NCBI GenBank assembly: GCA_015903945.1
Contig: JABMDL010000002.1
Span: forward strand, 105,689 to 169,688
Direction: 5' to 3'
Length of the DNA: 64,000 bases
DNA from: Nitrospira sp.
GTDB taxonomy: Bacteria; Nitrospirota; Nitrospiria; Nitrospirales; Nitrospiraceae
The notes below the pieces were generated by a model. The model had not been told where the DNA came from and searched no databases. It saw only the letters and a list, made by a program, of their open reading frames with translations. The position numbers and the translations under genes are program-made. The number at the start of each line of letters is the position of its first letter. Position 1 is the stretch's first letter. This document shows, one piece after another, positions 24,655 to 33,398 of this stretch.

Positions 24655-25848
24655 ATGATCACGGTCCTGCAAGGCCGCTGCGCGATGTTCGGTTTGATGC
24701 TCGGTTTAGCCGGGGTTGAGTACGGTTGCGACGCGACTCCAAACGATGTGGCCGCCAGCAAGGCGCCCGCCGCTGCTCCGTCAACGCCTGGACGTGTCTC
24801 CTTGTCAGCGGAAGAGTCGGCCAGGATCGGGCTGGTGGTGCAACCGGCTTCCCGCAGCGATTTCCGGACGCATCGTGAATTCCCCGGAATTGTACGGCCC
24901 AACCAACACAATATGGCCGAGATCACGACGTTGGTTCGAGGCCGGGTCGTCGAGGTCTATGGAGATCTGGGACAAGAGGTCAAAGCCAATGCGCCGCTCG
25001 CCATTTTATACAGTAGTGAATTGGGCCTGGCACAGTCCGCTCATCTGAAGGCGCAGGCCAAACTGCACGTGGCGGAGCAGGCCTATAACCGAGCCAAGTT
25101 CTTGCTGCAAGAGCAGGTGATCGGTGAAGCCGAAGCACAGCGGCGACATGCTGAATTGCTCAGCAGTCAGGCCGAGGCGCATGAAGCGGAGGACCGGCTC
25201 AAGCTCCTTGGCATGAATGACGAAGAATTCCGCCGGCTCGCGACCACCAGGAGAATCCGATCCGTGGTGCCGATCGTCGCTCCCTTCGCCGGGCGCATTA
25301 TCGGTCGCAAGCTCACGCGCGGCGAGGTGGTCGAGACCACTGAGAATCTGTTTGTCATCGCGGATCTCTCGCAGGTCTGGGTGCAAGCGAATATTCCGGA
25401 AAAGGATATCCCGTTCGTCCATTCCATTCACGCGACGGGAGGCACGCAGGCGGATGTCCGGATCAACGCCTATCCGGGGGAGATTTTCAAAGGCACGATC
25501 ACCTACGTGGGCGATGTGCTGGACCCCTCGACCCGCACGATGCAGCTCCGGTTGGAACTGTCTAACGGTGATGGGCGGTTGAAGCCCGAAATGTTCGCGA
25601 CGGTGCGGCTGTTTTCCGAACCGCAACCGGATCGCCTCTCTGTGCCGGAAGTGGCATTGCAACGCGATCAAGGGAAGACCTTCGTCTTTGTGCAGCGGAC
25701 GGCAACCGAATACGAACTTCGCGAAGTGCAAGTCGGAGAATCCAACGGGACCAACATCTCCATTGTCACCGGCCTCACCGAAGGAGAGTCGGTTGTGACA
25801 GAAGGCGCCTTTGTCCTGAAGTCCGAATTGTTCAAGAAACAAGTCTGA
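24655..25848 (+). CDS. RND efflux periplasmic adaptor (CzcB-like membrane fusion protein)
   Basis: The 397-residue adaptor bridges inner-membrane pump and outer-membrane channel. After a hydrophobic N-terminus with a Cys (EYGCDATP, an imperfect lipobox) come the barrel-sandwich half VRGRVVEVYGDLGQEVKANAPLAILYS, an alpha-hairpin (HLKAQAKLHVAEQAYNRAK to EAHEAEDRLKLLG), VVPIVAPFAGRIIGRKLTRGEVV, and the membrane-proximal part EGESVVTEGAFVLKSELFKK. It lacks the His-rich N-terminal metal-binding stretch of some CzcB proteins. Its stop codon shares a base with the pump gene start (TGATG), indicating translational coupling. Confidence 0.9.
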   Translation: MITVLQGRCAMFGLMLGLAGVEYGCDATPNDVAASKAPAAAPSTPGRVSLSAEESARIGLVVQPASRSDFRTHREFPGIVRPNQHNMAEITTLVRGRVVEVYGDLGQEVKANAPLAILYSSELGLAQSAHLKAQAKLHVAEQAYNRAKFLLQEQVIGEAEAQRRHAELLSSQAEAHEAEDRLKLLGMNDEEFRRLATTRRIRSVVPIVAPFAGRIIGRKLTRGEVVETTENLFVIADLSQVWVQANIPEKDIPFVHSIHATGGTQADVRINAYPGEIFKGTITYVGDVLDPSTRTMQLRLELSNGDGRLKPEMFATVRLFSEPQPDRLSVPEVALQRDQGKTFVFVQRTATEYELREVQVGESNGTNISIVTGLTEGESVVTEGAFVLKSELFKKQV

Positions 25849-28800
25849 TGGTCGCCCGCCTCCTGGACATTTCCCTTCGCCAGCGCATGCTGATCGTGCT
25901 GCTCGCCTTCATCATCGGGGCGGGCGGCATCTACGCGTTCAGGACCATCCCCATCGACGCGTTCCCGGACGTGACCAGCGTGCTGGTACAGGTCGTCACC
26001 AAGGCGCCGGGCCTCTCGCCGGGCGAAGTCGAGCGGCTTGTCACGTACCCCCTCGAATTGCAACTGACAGGGGTTCCCTCGCTGACCGAAATGCGCTCCC
26101 TCACCAAGGTCGGCCTCTCGCTCATCACGATCGTTTTCGATGATTCCATGGACATCAATCTCGCGCGCCAGCTGGTGCTCGAACGGCTGCTCGAAGTGAA
26201 AGAGCTGCTGCCGCCTGCCGCCGATCCGATGCTGGTGCCGAACAGCACCGGGCTGGGCGAGGTGTATCAATACTACTTGGAGGGGCGTCAGGGAACCGCG
26301 CGGGATGCGGAAGGGGAGCATCGGCGCTTAATCGATGAACGGACTATTCAAGACTGGATCATCAGGCCGCTGCTTAAAAGCACACCGGAAGTGATCGACG
26401 TCAATTCAATGGGCGGCTATGTCAAGCAGTACCAGGTGTTGGTCGAGCCGGGTATGCTGCGCAAGTACAACCTTTCGTTGCAAGAGGTATTCGAGGCGGT
26501 GGCCAGCAACAACGCCAACGCCGGCGGCAATATTCTGGAAAAACATGCTGAGAAATACATCGTGCGGGGGCGTGGTCTCATCCGGTCCCTCCAGGACATC
26601 GAACGAATTGTCGTGAAGGAAGTTGGGGGGACACCGGTGTTCGTGGGGGATGTCGCGCAGGTGCAAATCGACCATGCGGTCCGGCACGGCGCTACGTTGC
26701 TGAACGGCGACCGGGAAGTCGTCAGCGGCATCGTCCTCATGCTGCGCGGCGGCAACGCGCGCGAGGTGGTCGAGGGTATCAAGGCCAGGGTTGAGGACAT
26801 CCATGCGAAACGGCTCTTGCCGGACGGGTTGCGGATCGTGCCGTTTTATGACCGCATTGAGTTGATCACGGCGGCGTTGAATACGGTGTACAAGGCCCTG
26901 GCCGAAGGGGTCGTTCTGGTTATTGTCGTGCTCTTCCTTTTCCTCGGCAACATCCGCAGCGCCCTGATCGTCGTCGGCACGTTGATTCTGGGACCGCTGG
27001 CCACCTTCATCGTGATGGGCCAGACCGGCTTGACCGCCAACCTCATGTCCCTGGGCGGATTGACCATCGCGATCGGCATGATGGTGGATGGGTCGGTGGT
27101 CGTCGTGGAGAACGTCTATCGCCACCTTTCAGAACATTCCAGCGCCGGGGTGCCGAAAATGCGTCTGATCACCGACGCCGTGAAGGAAGTGGGCCAGCCG
27201 GTGGTCTTCGGTATTCTCATCATCATTTTGGTCTTCCTGCCGCTACTCTCCCTTCAGGGCATGGAAGGCAAGATGTTCAAGCCTCTGGCCTACACCATCA
27301 TGATCGCCTTGCTGGTGTCCTTGGTCTTATCGCTCACCCTGTCGCCTGTATTGTGTTCGCTGATGCTCACACGGGGGAGCGAAGAAGACCCGTGGATCGT
27401 CCGAGGGGCGAAAGGCGTCTATGCTCCGGTGCTCCGGTGGGCGCTGGGGCATCGAACGATCGTGCTGACCATGGCGGTCGGGGCGTTGATCGGCAGCCTA
27501 ATGTTAATGCCGCTTCTGGGGAGTGAATTCATTCCCATCCTAAATGAAGGGACGATCGCTCCTCAGACGATCCGGCTGCCGAGTGTGTCGCTGAATGCCT
27601 CGATCGAAATCGAGAAGCGGATGCAACAAGCGATCATGGAAATTCCCGAAGTGGAAATGGTGGTCTCGAAGATCGGCCGCACGGAGCTGGGGAACGATCC
27701 GCAGGAACCGAATGAAAGTGATCCCGTCGTCCGGTTGCGTCCACTCGACCAATGGACGACAGCGAAGACGATGCCGCAGCTGATGCAAAAAGTCCGTGAG
27801 CGACTGACGCAGATCTCCGGAGCGACCTTCCTTATCAGCCAGCCGATCCAACAGCGGGTTGATGAGTTGATCTCCGGCGTACGGACAGAAGCCACGGTCA
27901 AGTTATTCGGCGAGGACCTGGAGGTGCTCCGAGACAAGGCCTCAGAGATCGCCGGTGTGCTGCATTCCGTCCGGGGGGTTCGCGATATCAAGGTCGAGCA
28001 GCTATTCGGGCAACCCTATCTCACGATCGACGTCGACCGGGGCAAGATTGCCCGGCATGGCCTCAACGTCGCTGATGTGCGGCAGATCATCACGACGGCG
28101 ATCGGCGGCCAGGCCGCCACTCGGGTGTACGAGGGACAGCAGCGGTTTGATCTGGTGGTGCGGTTCCCCGAACAGTACCGGGACAGCGTGGAGACAATCA
28201 GTAACATCCTGCTCACGGACGGCGCCGGAGCGCTCATTCCACTGGCGGATCTTGGCACCGTGCAACTGGAGGAAGGACCTGGCCGAATCAGCCGCGAGAA
28301 GCTTCAGCGCTATGTCTCGATCGGTTTTAATACGCTGGGGCGCGACATCGGCAGTCTAGTCAAAGAGGCGCAGGAAAAGATCGCGACCAAAGTCCATCTT
28401 CCGAGCGGCTATACGGTGACGTGGGGCGGATCATTCGAGAATATGGAGCGGGCAATGGCCAAGTTGCGCGTGATCGTGCCGATCACGATCGGGCTGATCT
28501 TCTTGCTGCTCTATTCGACGTTCAATTCCATTCGTCAGGCCACACTGATTATTCTGAATCTGCCGTTCGCGTTGATCGGGGGGATCGTAGCGCTATGGCT
28601 GACGGGAGAATATCTCAGCGTGCCGGCATCCGTCGGGTTCATCAATTTGTTCGGCGTGGCCGTGCTGAACGGGATCGTCCTCGTGTCCTACATGAACAAA
28701 CTCCGCGAGGACGGATACAGTCTGGACGAAGCGGTCACGTCGGGGGCATTGCTCCGGCTGCGCCCCGTGCTGATGACGGCGCTCGTTGCGTTGCTGGGGC

Positions 28801-29033
28801 TGGTTCCGCTGGCTTTTGCGAATGGGATCGGGTCGGAAGTGCAGCGCCCGCTGGCGATCGTCGTCATCGGCGGCCTGGTGACCTCGACCTTGCTCACCTT
28901 GATTCTGTTACCCGTCTTGTACCGATGGCTGGAAGGCCGATCGGCTGAAGGGTCGCTCCCATCGAACGGGCAATCAGGGGAGGCTGAAAACGGGTTCGGC
29001 GATACATCGGCTGGAACACATCCGCACGGGTAG
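25848..29033 (+). CDS. HME-type RND heavy-metal efflux pump (CzcA/CusA family)
   Basis: The 1061-residue inner-membrane pump exports metal ions using the proton gradient. The usual RND plan is seen: TM1 (LIVLLAFIIGAGGIYAFRTIP), large periplasmic loop, TM2-6, TM7 after IVLTMAVGALIGSL, second loop and C-terminal TMs. The TM4 relay reads AIGMMVDGSVVVVEN: the second Asp and Glu are present, but the DFG Asp of CzcA is replaced by AIG, closer to CusA-like groups. The metal therefore cannot be assigned as Zn/Co/Cd with confidence. A cytochrome c gene follows after 13 bases. Confidence 0.92.
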   Translation: MVARLLDISLRQRMLIVLLAFIIGAGGIYAFRTIPIDAFPDVTSVLVQVVTKAPGLSPGEVERLVTYPLELQLTGVPSLTEMRSLTKVGLSLITIVFDDSMDINLARQLVLERLLEVKELLPPAADPMLVPNSTGLGEVYQYYLEGRQGTARDAEGEHRRLIDERTIQDWIIRPLLKSTPEVIDVNSMGGYVKQYQVLVEPGMLRKYNLSLQEVFEAVASNNANAGGNILEKHAEKYIVRGRGLIRSLQDIERIVVKEVGGTPVFVGDVAQVQIDHAVRHGATLLNGDREVVSGIVLMLRGGNAREVVEGIKARVEDIHAKRLLPDGLRIVPFYDRIELITAALNTVYKALAEGVVLVIVVLFLFLGNIRSALIVVGTLILGPLATFIVMGQTGLTANLMSLGGLTIAIGMMVDGSVVVVENVYRHLSEHSSAGVPKMRLITDAVKEVGQPVVFGILIIILVFLPLLSLQGMEGKMFKPLAYTIMIALLVSLVLSLTLSPVLCSLMLTRGSEEDPWIVRGAKGVYAPVLRWALGHRTIVLTMAVGALIGSLMLMPLLGSEFIPILNEGTIAPQTIRLPSVSLNASIEIEKRMQQAIMEIPEVEMVVSKIGRTELGNDPQEPNESDPVVRLRPLDQWTTAKTMPQLMQKVRERLTQISGATFLISQPIQQRVDELISGVRTEATVKLFGEDLEVLRDKASEIAGVLHSVRGVRDIKVEQLFGQPYLTIDVDRGKIARHGLNVADVRQIITTAIGGQAATRVYEGQQRFDLVVRFPEQYRDSVETISNILLTDGAGALIPLADLGTVQLEEGPGRISREKLQRYVSIGFNTLGRDIGSLVKEAQEKIATKVHLPSGYTVTWGGSFENMERAMAKLRVIVPITIGLIFLLLYSTFNSIRQATLIILNLPFALIGGIVALWLTGEYLSVPASVGFINLFGVAVLNGIVLVSYMNKLREDGYSLDEAVTSGALLRLRPVLMTALVALLGLVPLAFANGIGSEVQRPLAIVVIGGLVTSTLLTLILLPVLYRWLEGRSAEGSLPSNGQSGEAENGFGDTSAGTHPHG

Positions 29034-29046
29034 TGAGGAGAGGACG

Positions 29047-29403
29047 ATGAGGTCGCCATATATCTGGAGAGGCGTTATGTTCCTGGTCGTGATGGGAATC
29101 GGGCAATCGGCGGCCTACGGACAGCCGGGCGCGGATCCTTCACCAGCTCGAATTGAAAAAGGAAAGAAGGTGTTCGTCAAGCTCTGCGCCGGCTGCCATG
29201 GAGCCGAAGGCAAGGGGGACGGTTACAAATTGTTGGGGGCCGACCCGGCCAATCTCACGGCATCTGCGACGAAGAAGAAATCCGACGCGGTGTTGCTCAA
29301 CACGATTCATGAAGGCAAGTCGAGCATGCCCTCGTGGAATGTGCGATTGTCGGAACAGGACAGCCGGGACGTCCTGGCGTACGTTCGGACCCTATCAAAA
29401 TAG
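29047..29403 (+). CDS. Small exported monoheme cytochrome c
   Basis: The 118-residue product has an N-terminal export signal (VMFLVVMGIGQSAAYG) and one heme c site, CAGCH, in VFVKLCAGCHGAEGKGDG. The distal Met ligand is likely in GKSSMPSWNVRLSEQD, and the C-terminal helix DSRDVLAYVRTLSK is typical of class I cytochromes. It should carry electrons in the periplasm. GAGGAGAGG precedes the ATG. Its place at the end of the metal-efflux operon is uncommon and may mean electron transfer linked to metal oxidation or simply co-transcription. Confidence 0.9.
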   Translation: MRSPYIWRGVMFLVVMGIGQSAAYGQPGADPSPARIEKGKKVFVKLCAGCHGAEGKGDGYKLLGADPANLTASATKKKSDAVLLNTIHEGKSSMPSWNVRLSEQDSRDVLAYVRTLSK

Positions 29404-29472
29404 TCTACGATCCCCGCTCTTGTTCTGATCGTCACAGGCCGGATTACAAAAAGAAAAAGCGGAAGGGCGACG

Positions 29473-29548
29473 TGGTGCCGAGGGACAGAATCGAACTGTC
29501 GACACCAGCCTTTTCAGGGCTGTGCTCTACCAACTGAGCTACCTCGGC
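29473..29548 (-). tRNA. tRNA-Phe (anticodon GAA)
   Basis: On the minus strand the gene starts GCCGAGGTAGCTCAGTTGG and ends with T-arm GTTCGATTC, acceptor CCTCGGC, A73 and encoded CCA. The anticodon loop CTGAAAA gives GAA. D-arm, anticodon stem (CAGCC/GGCTG) and T-arm pair well; length is 76 bases. A pyrimidine-rich run on the minus strand (CCGCTTTTTCTTTTTG) follows the CCA and may end transcription. Confidence 0.97.
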
Positions 29549-29893
29549 ACGTCTTGTGGTCGCGGCGGGGTTGGGTGGATAGGGAGCGGGGCACTGATCT
29601 CACCAATCAATCTCCAACCGGGGCGCATCTTACCAAGATGATGCGGCCGAGTTCCACATCTTTTCTTCGCACACGGTCGCACATTGGAGCGATGCAACCG
29701 AAGCGGGGATGCGAAGCGCGTGTCTGCCACGGCTAGTCTGACACGAGAATTGATGTGCCGCTCCAGTCTGAGGCTGGCCGACTGAGTGTCTGTCGACCGG
29801 CAGTTGAACGGAGGGCAAGGCAGGTGGTTGCGCTAGGCGAGTTTCCGTATCGCCGTGAATTCCACCTGGCCACCATAGCTTTTTAGCAGTCCG
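29549..29893. other. Intergenic stretch without a convincing gene
   Basis: The 345 bases between tRNA-Phe and the DUF5674 gene hold only short open frames on both strands, without ribosome-binding sites or recognisable motifs. The promoter of tRNA-Phe should lie just right of 29548; I see no consensus boxes. No repeat or hairpin stands out. Confidence 0.5.
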
Positions 29894-30580
29894 TCAGGTG
29901 TCGAGAATGCCTGAGGCTTGCAGCACTCGGTCCGACCACAGACGTGCTTGCGTGGTGAGATTCTCACGGCGCGTGCTGTCATCCCAGAGTGATGGCCAAT
30001 GATATTGCCACCTGGATAATTGCACCTGCAGCTCGACCAAATCGGCTGCGCGTTCGGCATCGGCCTCCCCGGCCGACCATTCAATGAAATATTTGCTTTC
30101 TTCGAGCAAGCCATACACAGCGTCTTTATTGTTGACGTTCTTTGAGAACGAACTGACTCGAGCCAGATTTGCCGCGAGTCCACCGAGTCGAGTCGGAAGA
30201 TCGTCTTGTTGAAACCGCTCCCGAACCGCAGTAAGATCATTCATGAGGAACCCCTCCAAGTCGTCGCGCACGATATCGGCAATCCGATCACGCAGAGCGG
30301 GATCCCGGATTTCAAGGCCGCGGTTGCCCTGGCGCGGACGGATGTTGATCAACGACTCATACGTGACTTCCTGAGTGGCCGGAATCCAGTCGGCTCCCCA
30401 TACATTCGCTTGTTCGCTGCCGTCTTCGAGCAGGGCCGATTCACAATCGGCATGGAGTGCTCCTCCACCGGCAAGCACACGCCGCTGAATGTCGACCGCG
30501 AGTTTAATATAACCGCCGAGAGTCTGAAGCATATCCGCCATTTGCGCTGGCGATGCTTGTGCTCGAACAATGTGAATCAT
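29894..30580 (-). CDS. DUF5674 domain protein with an additional C-terminal helical region
   Basis: About 228 residues from ATG 30580. The first 100 or so match DUF5674: start MIHIVRAQASPAQMADMLQT, then LAGGGALHADCESALLEDGS, VWGADWIPATQEV and ESLINIRPRQGNRGLEI. Free-standing DUF5674 proteins end near residue 115, but here a helical part of about 115 residues follows (RERFQQDDLPTRLGGLAANL, LLEESKYFIEWSAGEADAER, LVELQVQLSRWQYHW), which I do not recognise. Neither part has an assigned function. The start at 30625 would add 15 residues with no better ribosome-binding site. The gene stands alone. Confidence 0.7.
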   Translation of the reverse strand: MIHIVRAQASPAQMADMLQTLGGYIKLAVDIQRRVLAGGGALHADCESALLEDGSEQANVWGADWIPATQEVTYESLINIRPRQGNRGLEIRDPALRDRIADIVRDDLEGFLMNDLTAVRERFQQDDLPTRLGGLAANLARVSSFSKNVNNKDAVYGLLEESKYFIEWSAGEADAERAADLVELQVQLSRWQYHWPSLWDDSTRRENLTTQARLWSDRVLQASGILDT

Positions 30581-30625
30581 ATGGTCTGGCGCATGGGGTA
30601 TGCCGGTAGCGGCACAATGTGGCAT

Positions 30626-31023
30626 GAATCAAGAAAGCCGTAGCGTATTGTAGCGCAGGAAGATGGAGGAGAGCGAGAGCTGATTGCTCGTTGCGCTTTT
30701 GGATGCCCCGCCTGGATCGAACCCGTGGAAGCCTTGATGGCTCAGAATCGCCTCAGCGTCTTCTCCATGCGCGTTATGTTATGTATGGGTCTGTGTCCGC
30801 GACCATTTCTTAATTGAAAGCTTGGCGTTTGCGCGAGTTCGTTCGGCAGTGAGTCGATCGACATGCGACTGAAAAGGTCTTTCCATATCTGTCCAAGGTT
30901 GTAAGGGACTGGTAGAGAATCAAAAAGTCTTACTCAGAGATACTGCTCTCAGGTATGATTTGTGCTGTCCAAAGCCCTGGGCAGTCAGAGCAGTTTTGAT
31001 GATGTAGAACGGGAGCTGTCGTT
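30626..31023. other. Intergenic region with possible promoter for the barrel operon
   Basis: These 398 bases separate the minus-strand DUF5674 gene from the plus-strand membrane-protein/barrel pair. TATGAT at 30954-30959 with an imperfect TTACTC 18 bases before it may be the promoter of that pair. A segment at 30700-30728 faintly resembles the T-arm and 3' end of a tRNA on the minus strand, but its stem does not pair. No gene is supported. Confidence 0.4.
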
Positions 31024-31293
31024 ATGCCGTCGGTTCATCTTGTGTCCGATGAAGAAGCCCCTCCTGTGCCTGCGGCTCGTGCTGCGGCATCTCGATGGAG
31101 GGGCTGGGGATATCTGGCGGCGGGGGCGGTGCTCCTGGCGGTGATCGGGACCTGGCTGGTCTGGTTCTCTGCATCGATTCAGCGGCAATTCCAACAAGAA
31201 GATATCCGGGCAGCCTGCCAGCGTGTGATGCCCGAGACCACGGACCGATGTGTTGATACGGTGGTGATCCAGCGGGGCGGAGTGCGGAGGTGA
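31024..31293 (+). CDS. Single-pass membrane protein, unknown function
   Basis: The 89-residue product has one membrane segment (YLAAGAVLLAVIGTWLVWFS) after a cytoplasmic N-terminus of about 28 residues. The C-terminal part, likely periplasmic, holds two Cys (IRAACQRVMPETTDRCVDTV) spaced for a disulphide. No family is recognised. Its stop overlaps the GTG start of the downstream barrel gene by four bases (GTGA), so the two are coupled. GGGAG precedes the ATG. Confidence 0.65.
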   Translation: MPSVHLVSDEEAPPVPAARAAASRWRGWGYLAAGAVLLAVIGTWLVWFSASIQRQFQQEDIRAACQRVMPETTDRCVDTVVIQRGGVRR

Positions 31294-32315
31294 GACGGAA
31301 TCTTGCCAGGATCGGCTGTCTGATCACAGTTGCCCTTTGCCTGCCGCCGGTGTGGTCTTCTGCCAGCGCTCAAGAGCCGGAGCCGACGAAGCGTGTGAGA
31401 GTGGAACTCGGCCTCGGCACTTGGATCAGTGTCGGCGATAGTCGGTGGAGTCATAATGCCTCGGTACAATCACCGCTCGGAAATCCGACCTCCCGATTGA
31501 CCTACAGCGACCATTCCACAAATGTCGTTGAATTCACCGCAAAAGTTTCAGTGGGCCCTCGCTTCTTCGGCCGATTGAATATCGGCGGAGCTTCCATTGG
31601 CGGGGGGCGTCTCACCGACGACGATTTCTTGACTCCCGATGGTGGTAATCCTTCTTTACGGACGCATAGCGATATCGGTGGATCTGGAATGTATTATCTA
31701 AATGCAGATGCCGGGGCCCGGATTCTGAATTTTCCGAATAGCCGGGGAAGTCTTGACGCACTGGTCGGTTTTCAATATTGGCGGCAGAAACATGAAGCCT
31801 TCGGAATCCGGCAAGTGTCCTGCTCGGGGGCTGGAGCCACAATCGATTTGGATCCCACAGACCCCGCGTTCATTCCACTGTGTGTGCCAGGCAATCCCCC
31901 GACCCCCAATTCCCAACTCGTCATTTCAAACACCAATACATGGTATTCCCTTCGGACCGGCCTCCAGACAGAATATCGGATCATGCGGTGGTTGAGTGTC
32001 CACAGTTCCATTGTCTTCAAACCGATCAACCTATTTATTAACGAGGACACGCACCACCTTCGCACTCCGAGTGAGTTCCAGGACCCGAGTTTTACGATGC
32101 GCGGGATTGGGTTCGGCGCGGATGCCGATATCGCCGCCAGGGTCTATTTCACGAGAGCGCTGTCCGGCCAGGTGGGCTATCGCGTGTGGTGGAACCGAAT
32201 GATCGATGGAACCTGGAAAAACCATCTGGCCGACGGGCGATCGATCTCCTTTCCGCTGACGGAGATGGAATCGCTGCGCCACGGGCTCACCGCAAGCCTC
32301 TCGTATTCTTTTTAA
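31290..32315 (+). CDS. Outer-membrane beta-barrel protein, omptin-like in pattern
   Basis: A 341-residue protein with a GTG start and signal peptide (LITVALCLPPVWSSASAQ). The mature part shows alternating aromatic beta-strands and ends in LTASLSYSF with a terminal Phe, the usual outer-membrane insertion signal. Segments such as LGLGTWISVGDSRWSHN, VVEFTAKVSVGPRFFGRLNIGG, DALVGFQYWRQKHEAFG and GQVGYRVWWNRMIDGTW recall omptin-type barrels. I cannot confirm the catalytic Asp/His set of a protease. Two Cys lie in one extracellular loop (SCSGAG, PLCVPGN). It is coupled to the upstream membrane protein. Confidence 0.75.
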   Translation: MRRNLARIGCLITVALCLPPVWSSASAQEPEPTKRVRVELGLGTWISVGDSRWSHNASVQSPLGNPTSRLTYSDHSTNVVEFTAKVSVGPRFFGRLNIGGASIGGGRLTDDDFLTPDGGNPSLRTHSDIGGSGMYYLNADAGARILNFPNSRGSLDALVGFQYWRQKHEAFGIRQVSCSGAGATIDLDPTDPAFIPLCVPGNPPTPNSQLVISNTNTWYSLRTGLQTEYRIMRWLSVHSSIVFKPINLFINEDTHHLRTPSEFQDPSFTMRGIGFGADADIAARVYFTRALSGQVGYRVWWNRMIDGTWKNHLADGRSISFPLTEMESLRHGLTASLSYSF

Positions 32316-32325
32316 GAGTCGCCCG

Positions 32326-33390
32326 TTACCGCCTGGATCGGCCGGACGGCATGGTCTCTTCTTCGTACTCATGGAACAGCCGTTTGGCTTCGGGATGCAG
32401 GTGGTTGGGATGGCCGGAGGGGATGGCGGCCGTTTTGAAGAGCGGCACGAGCTTGCCGTTTGGATGGAGGTATCCGGGCCGGAGTGGCACGGTGCGTTTG
32501 CTGTGTCGGACCAATCGGCTGGCTGTTGGGCGGATCGAGGTCAGCCAATCAGCGATGTCCTGCGGATTCCCGATCGAGGCGGACAGCAGCAACAACTTCG
32601 CTTGTGAGGGGCAAAAGATGATGGTTTCTTCCCACACCACGCCGCGTTCAGGATCGGCGATGTATTGCGATTCGTCCAGGATGACGAGCCCCAACGTATC
32701 CAGCCGGACATCGATCTCGCCGCTGGCCGCATCGTAGAGCAAGTTCCGTAGAATCTCCGTGGTCATGATTAATAAGGGCGCTTGCCCGTTTTCCTGTCGA
32801 TCTCCCGTCAAAATGCCCACCTTGTCCGAGCCAAAGATCTTGGAGAACTCGGTGAATTTCGTGTTGGACAAGGCTTTTAGCGGCGACGTGTAAATAACGG
32901 TGCGGTTGTCCTCCATGGCCCGCCTCGCGGCTTCCACGGCCACGTAGGTTTTTCCGCTTCCAGTCGGGACACTGACCACGACGTCGGTGTCGTCCAGCGC
33001 GGCTAAAGCCTCGCTCTGCCACGGGTCCGGCACAAACGGTTGCGGGGGCGGCACACCCAGCCCCTCCAACCATGCCGTCAGCGACACGGCAGCTTCGGAA
33101 TTGTCCGGTTCTGCTCCCCGAGGCGGTAATCGTTTCTGAGCGGGAACCGGGGTATGTGGGGCTGATCGAGCCCCAGACGGAAGAGGTGTGGACTGAACTT
33201 GGCGCTCCGCGATCAACGTCTGCAAGTCAGATTCGAGGCCCGCAAGATTCTGGCTCGAATGTTGGAGGAGTAACTCGATGAGGCGGCGTTTGCCGGCCCG
33301 GAAATGCCGATGCACACGGCCGCGGGCCAAGCGATGCAGGACCGCCACCGGCTGCTGCGCGAGGAGACGTTCAAGTTCGTCGATGGTCAT
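32326..33390 (-). CDS. Ski2-like helicase, N-terminal half (RecA1 domain only)
   Basis: The 354-residue protein holds a helical N-terminus (1-110) and one RecA domain: Q-motif-like region, motif I VSVPTGSGKTYVAVEAA, Ia SPLKALSNTKFTEF, Ib TTEILRNLL, motif II LVILDESQYIADPERGVVWEE and motif III LLSASIGNP. Motif II reads DESQ where Ski2/Mtr4-type enzymes usually have DEVH. The frame stops soon after, before any RecA2 motif. Those are encoded by the gene directly upstream in transcription (33476-35335), so the two products together would make one helicase of about 970 residues, with the gene order reversed. A CTGAG-rich hairpin separates the genes. Confidence 0.85.
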   Translation of the reverse strand: MTIDELERLLAQQPVAVLHRLARGRVHRHFRAGKRRLIELLLQHSSQNLAGLESDLQTLIAERQVQSTPLPSGARSAPHTPVPAQKRLPPRGAEPDNSEAAVSLTAWLEGLGVPPPQPFVPDPWQSEALAALDDTDVVVSVPTGSGKTYVAVEAARRAMEDNRTVIYTSPLKALSNTKFTEFSKIFGSDKVGILTGDRQENGQAPLLIMTTEILRNLLYDAASGEIDVRLDTLGLVILDESQYIADPERGVVWEETIIFCPSQAKLLLLSASIGNPQDIADWLTSIRPTASRLVRHSKRTVPLRPGYLHPNGKLVPLFKTAAIPSGHPNHLHPEAKRLFHEYEEETMPSGRSRR

Positions 33391-33398
33391 GGAGTGAA

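Noticed and set aside
30700..30728. Possible tRNA 3' remnant (T-loop-like GGTTCGATCC on the minus strand)
   Set aside because: The flanking stem does not pair, there is no acceptor or anticodon arm, and no integrase is nearby.
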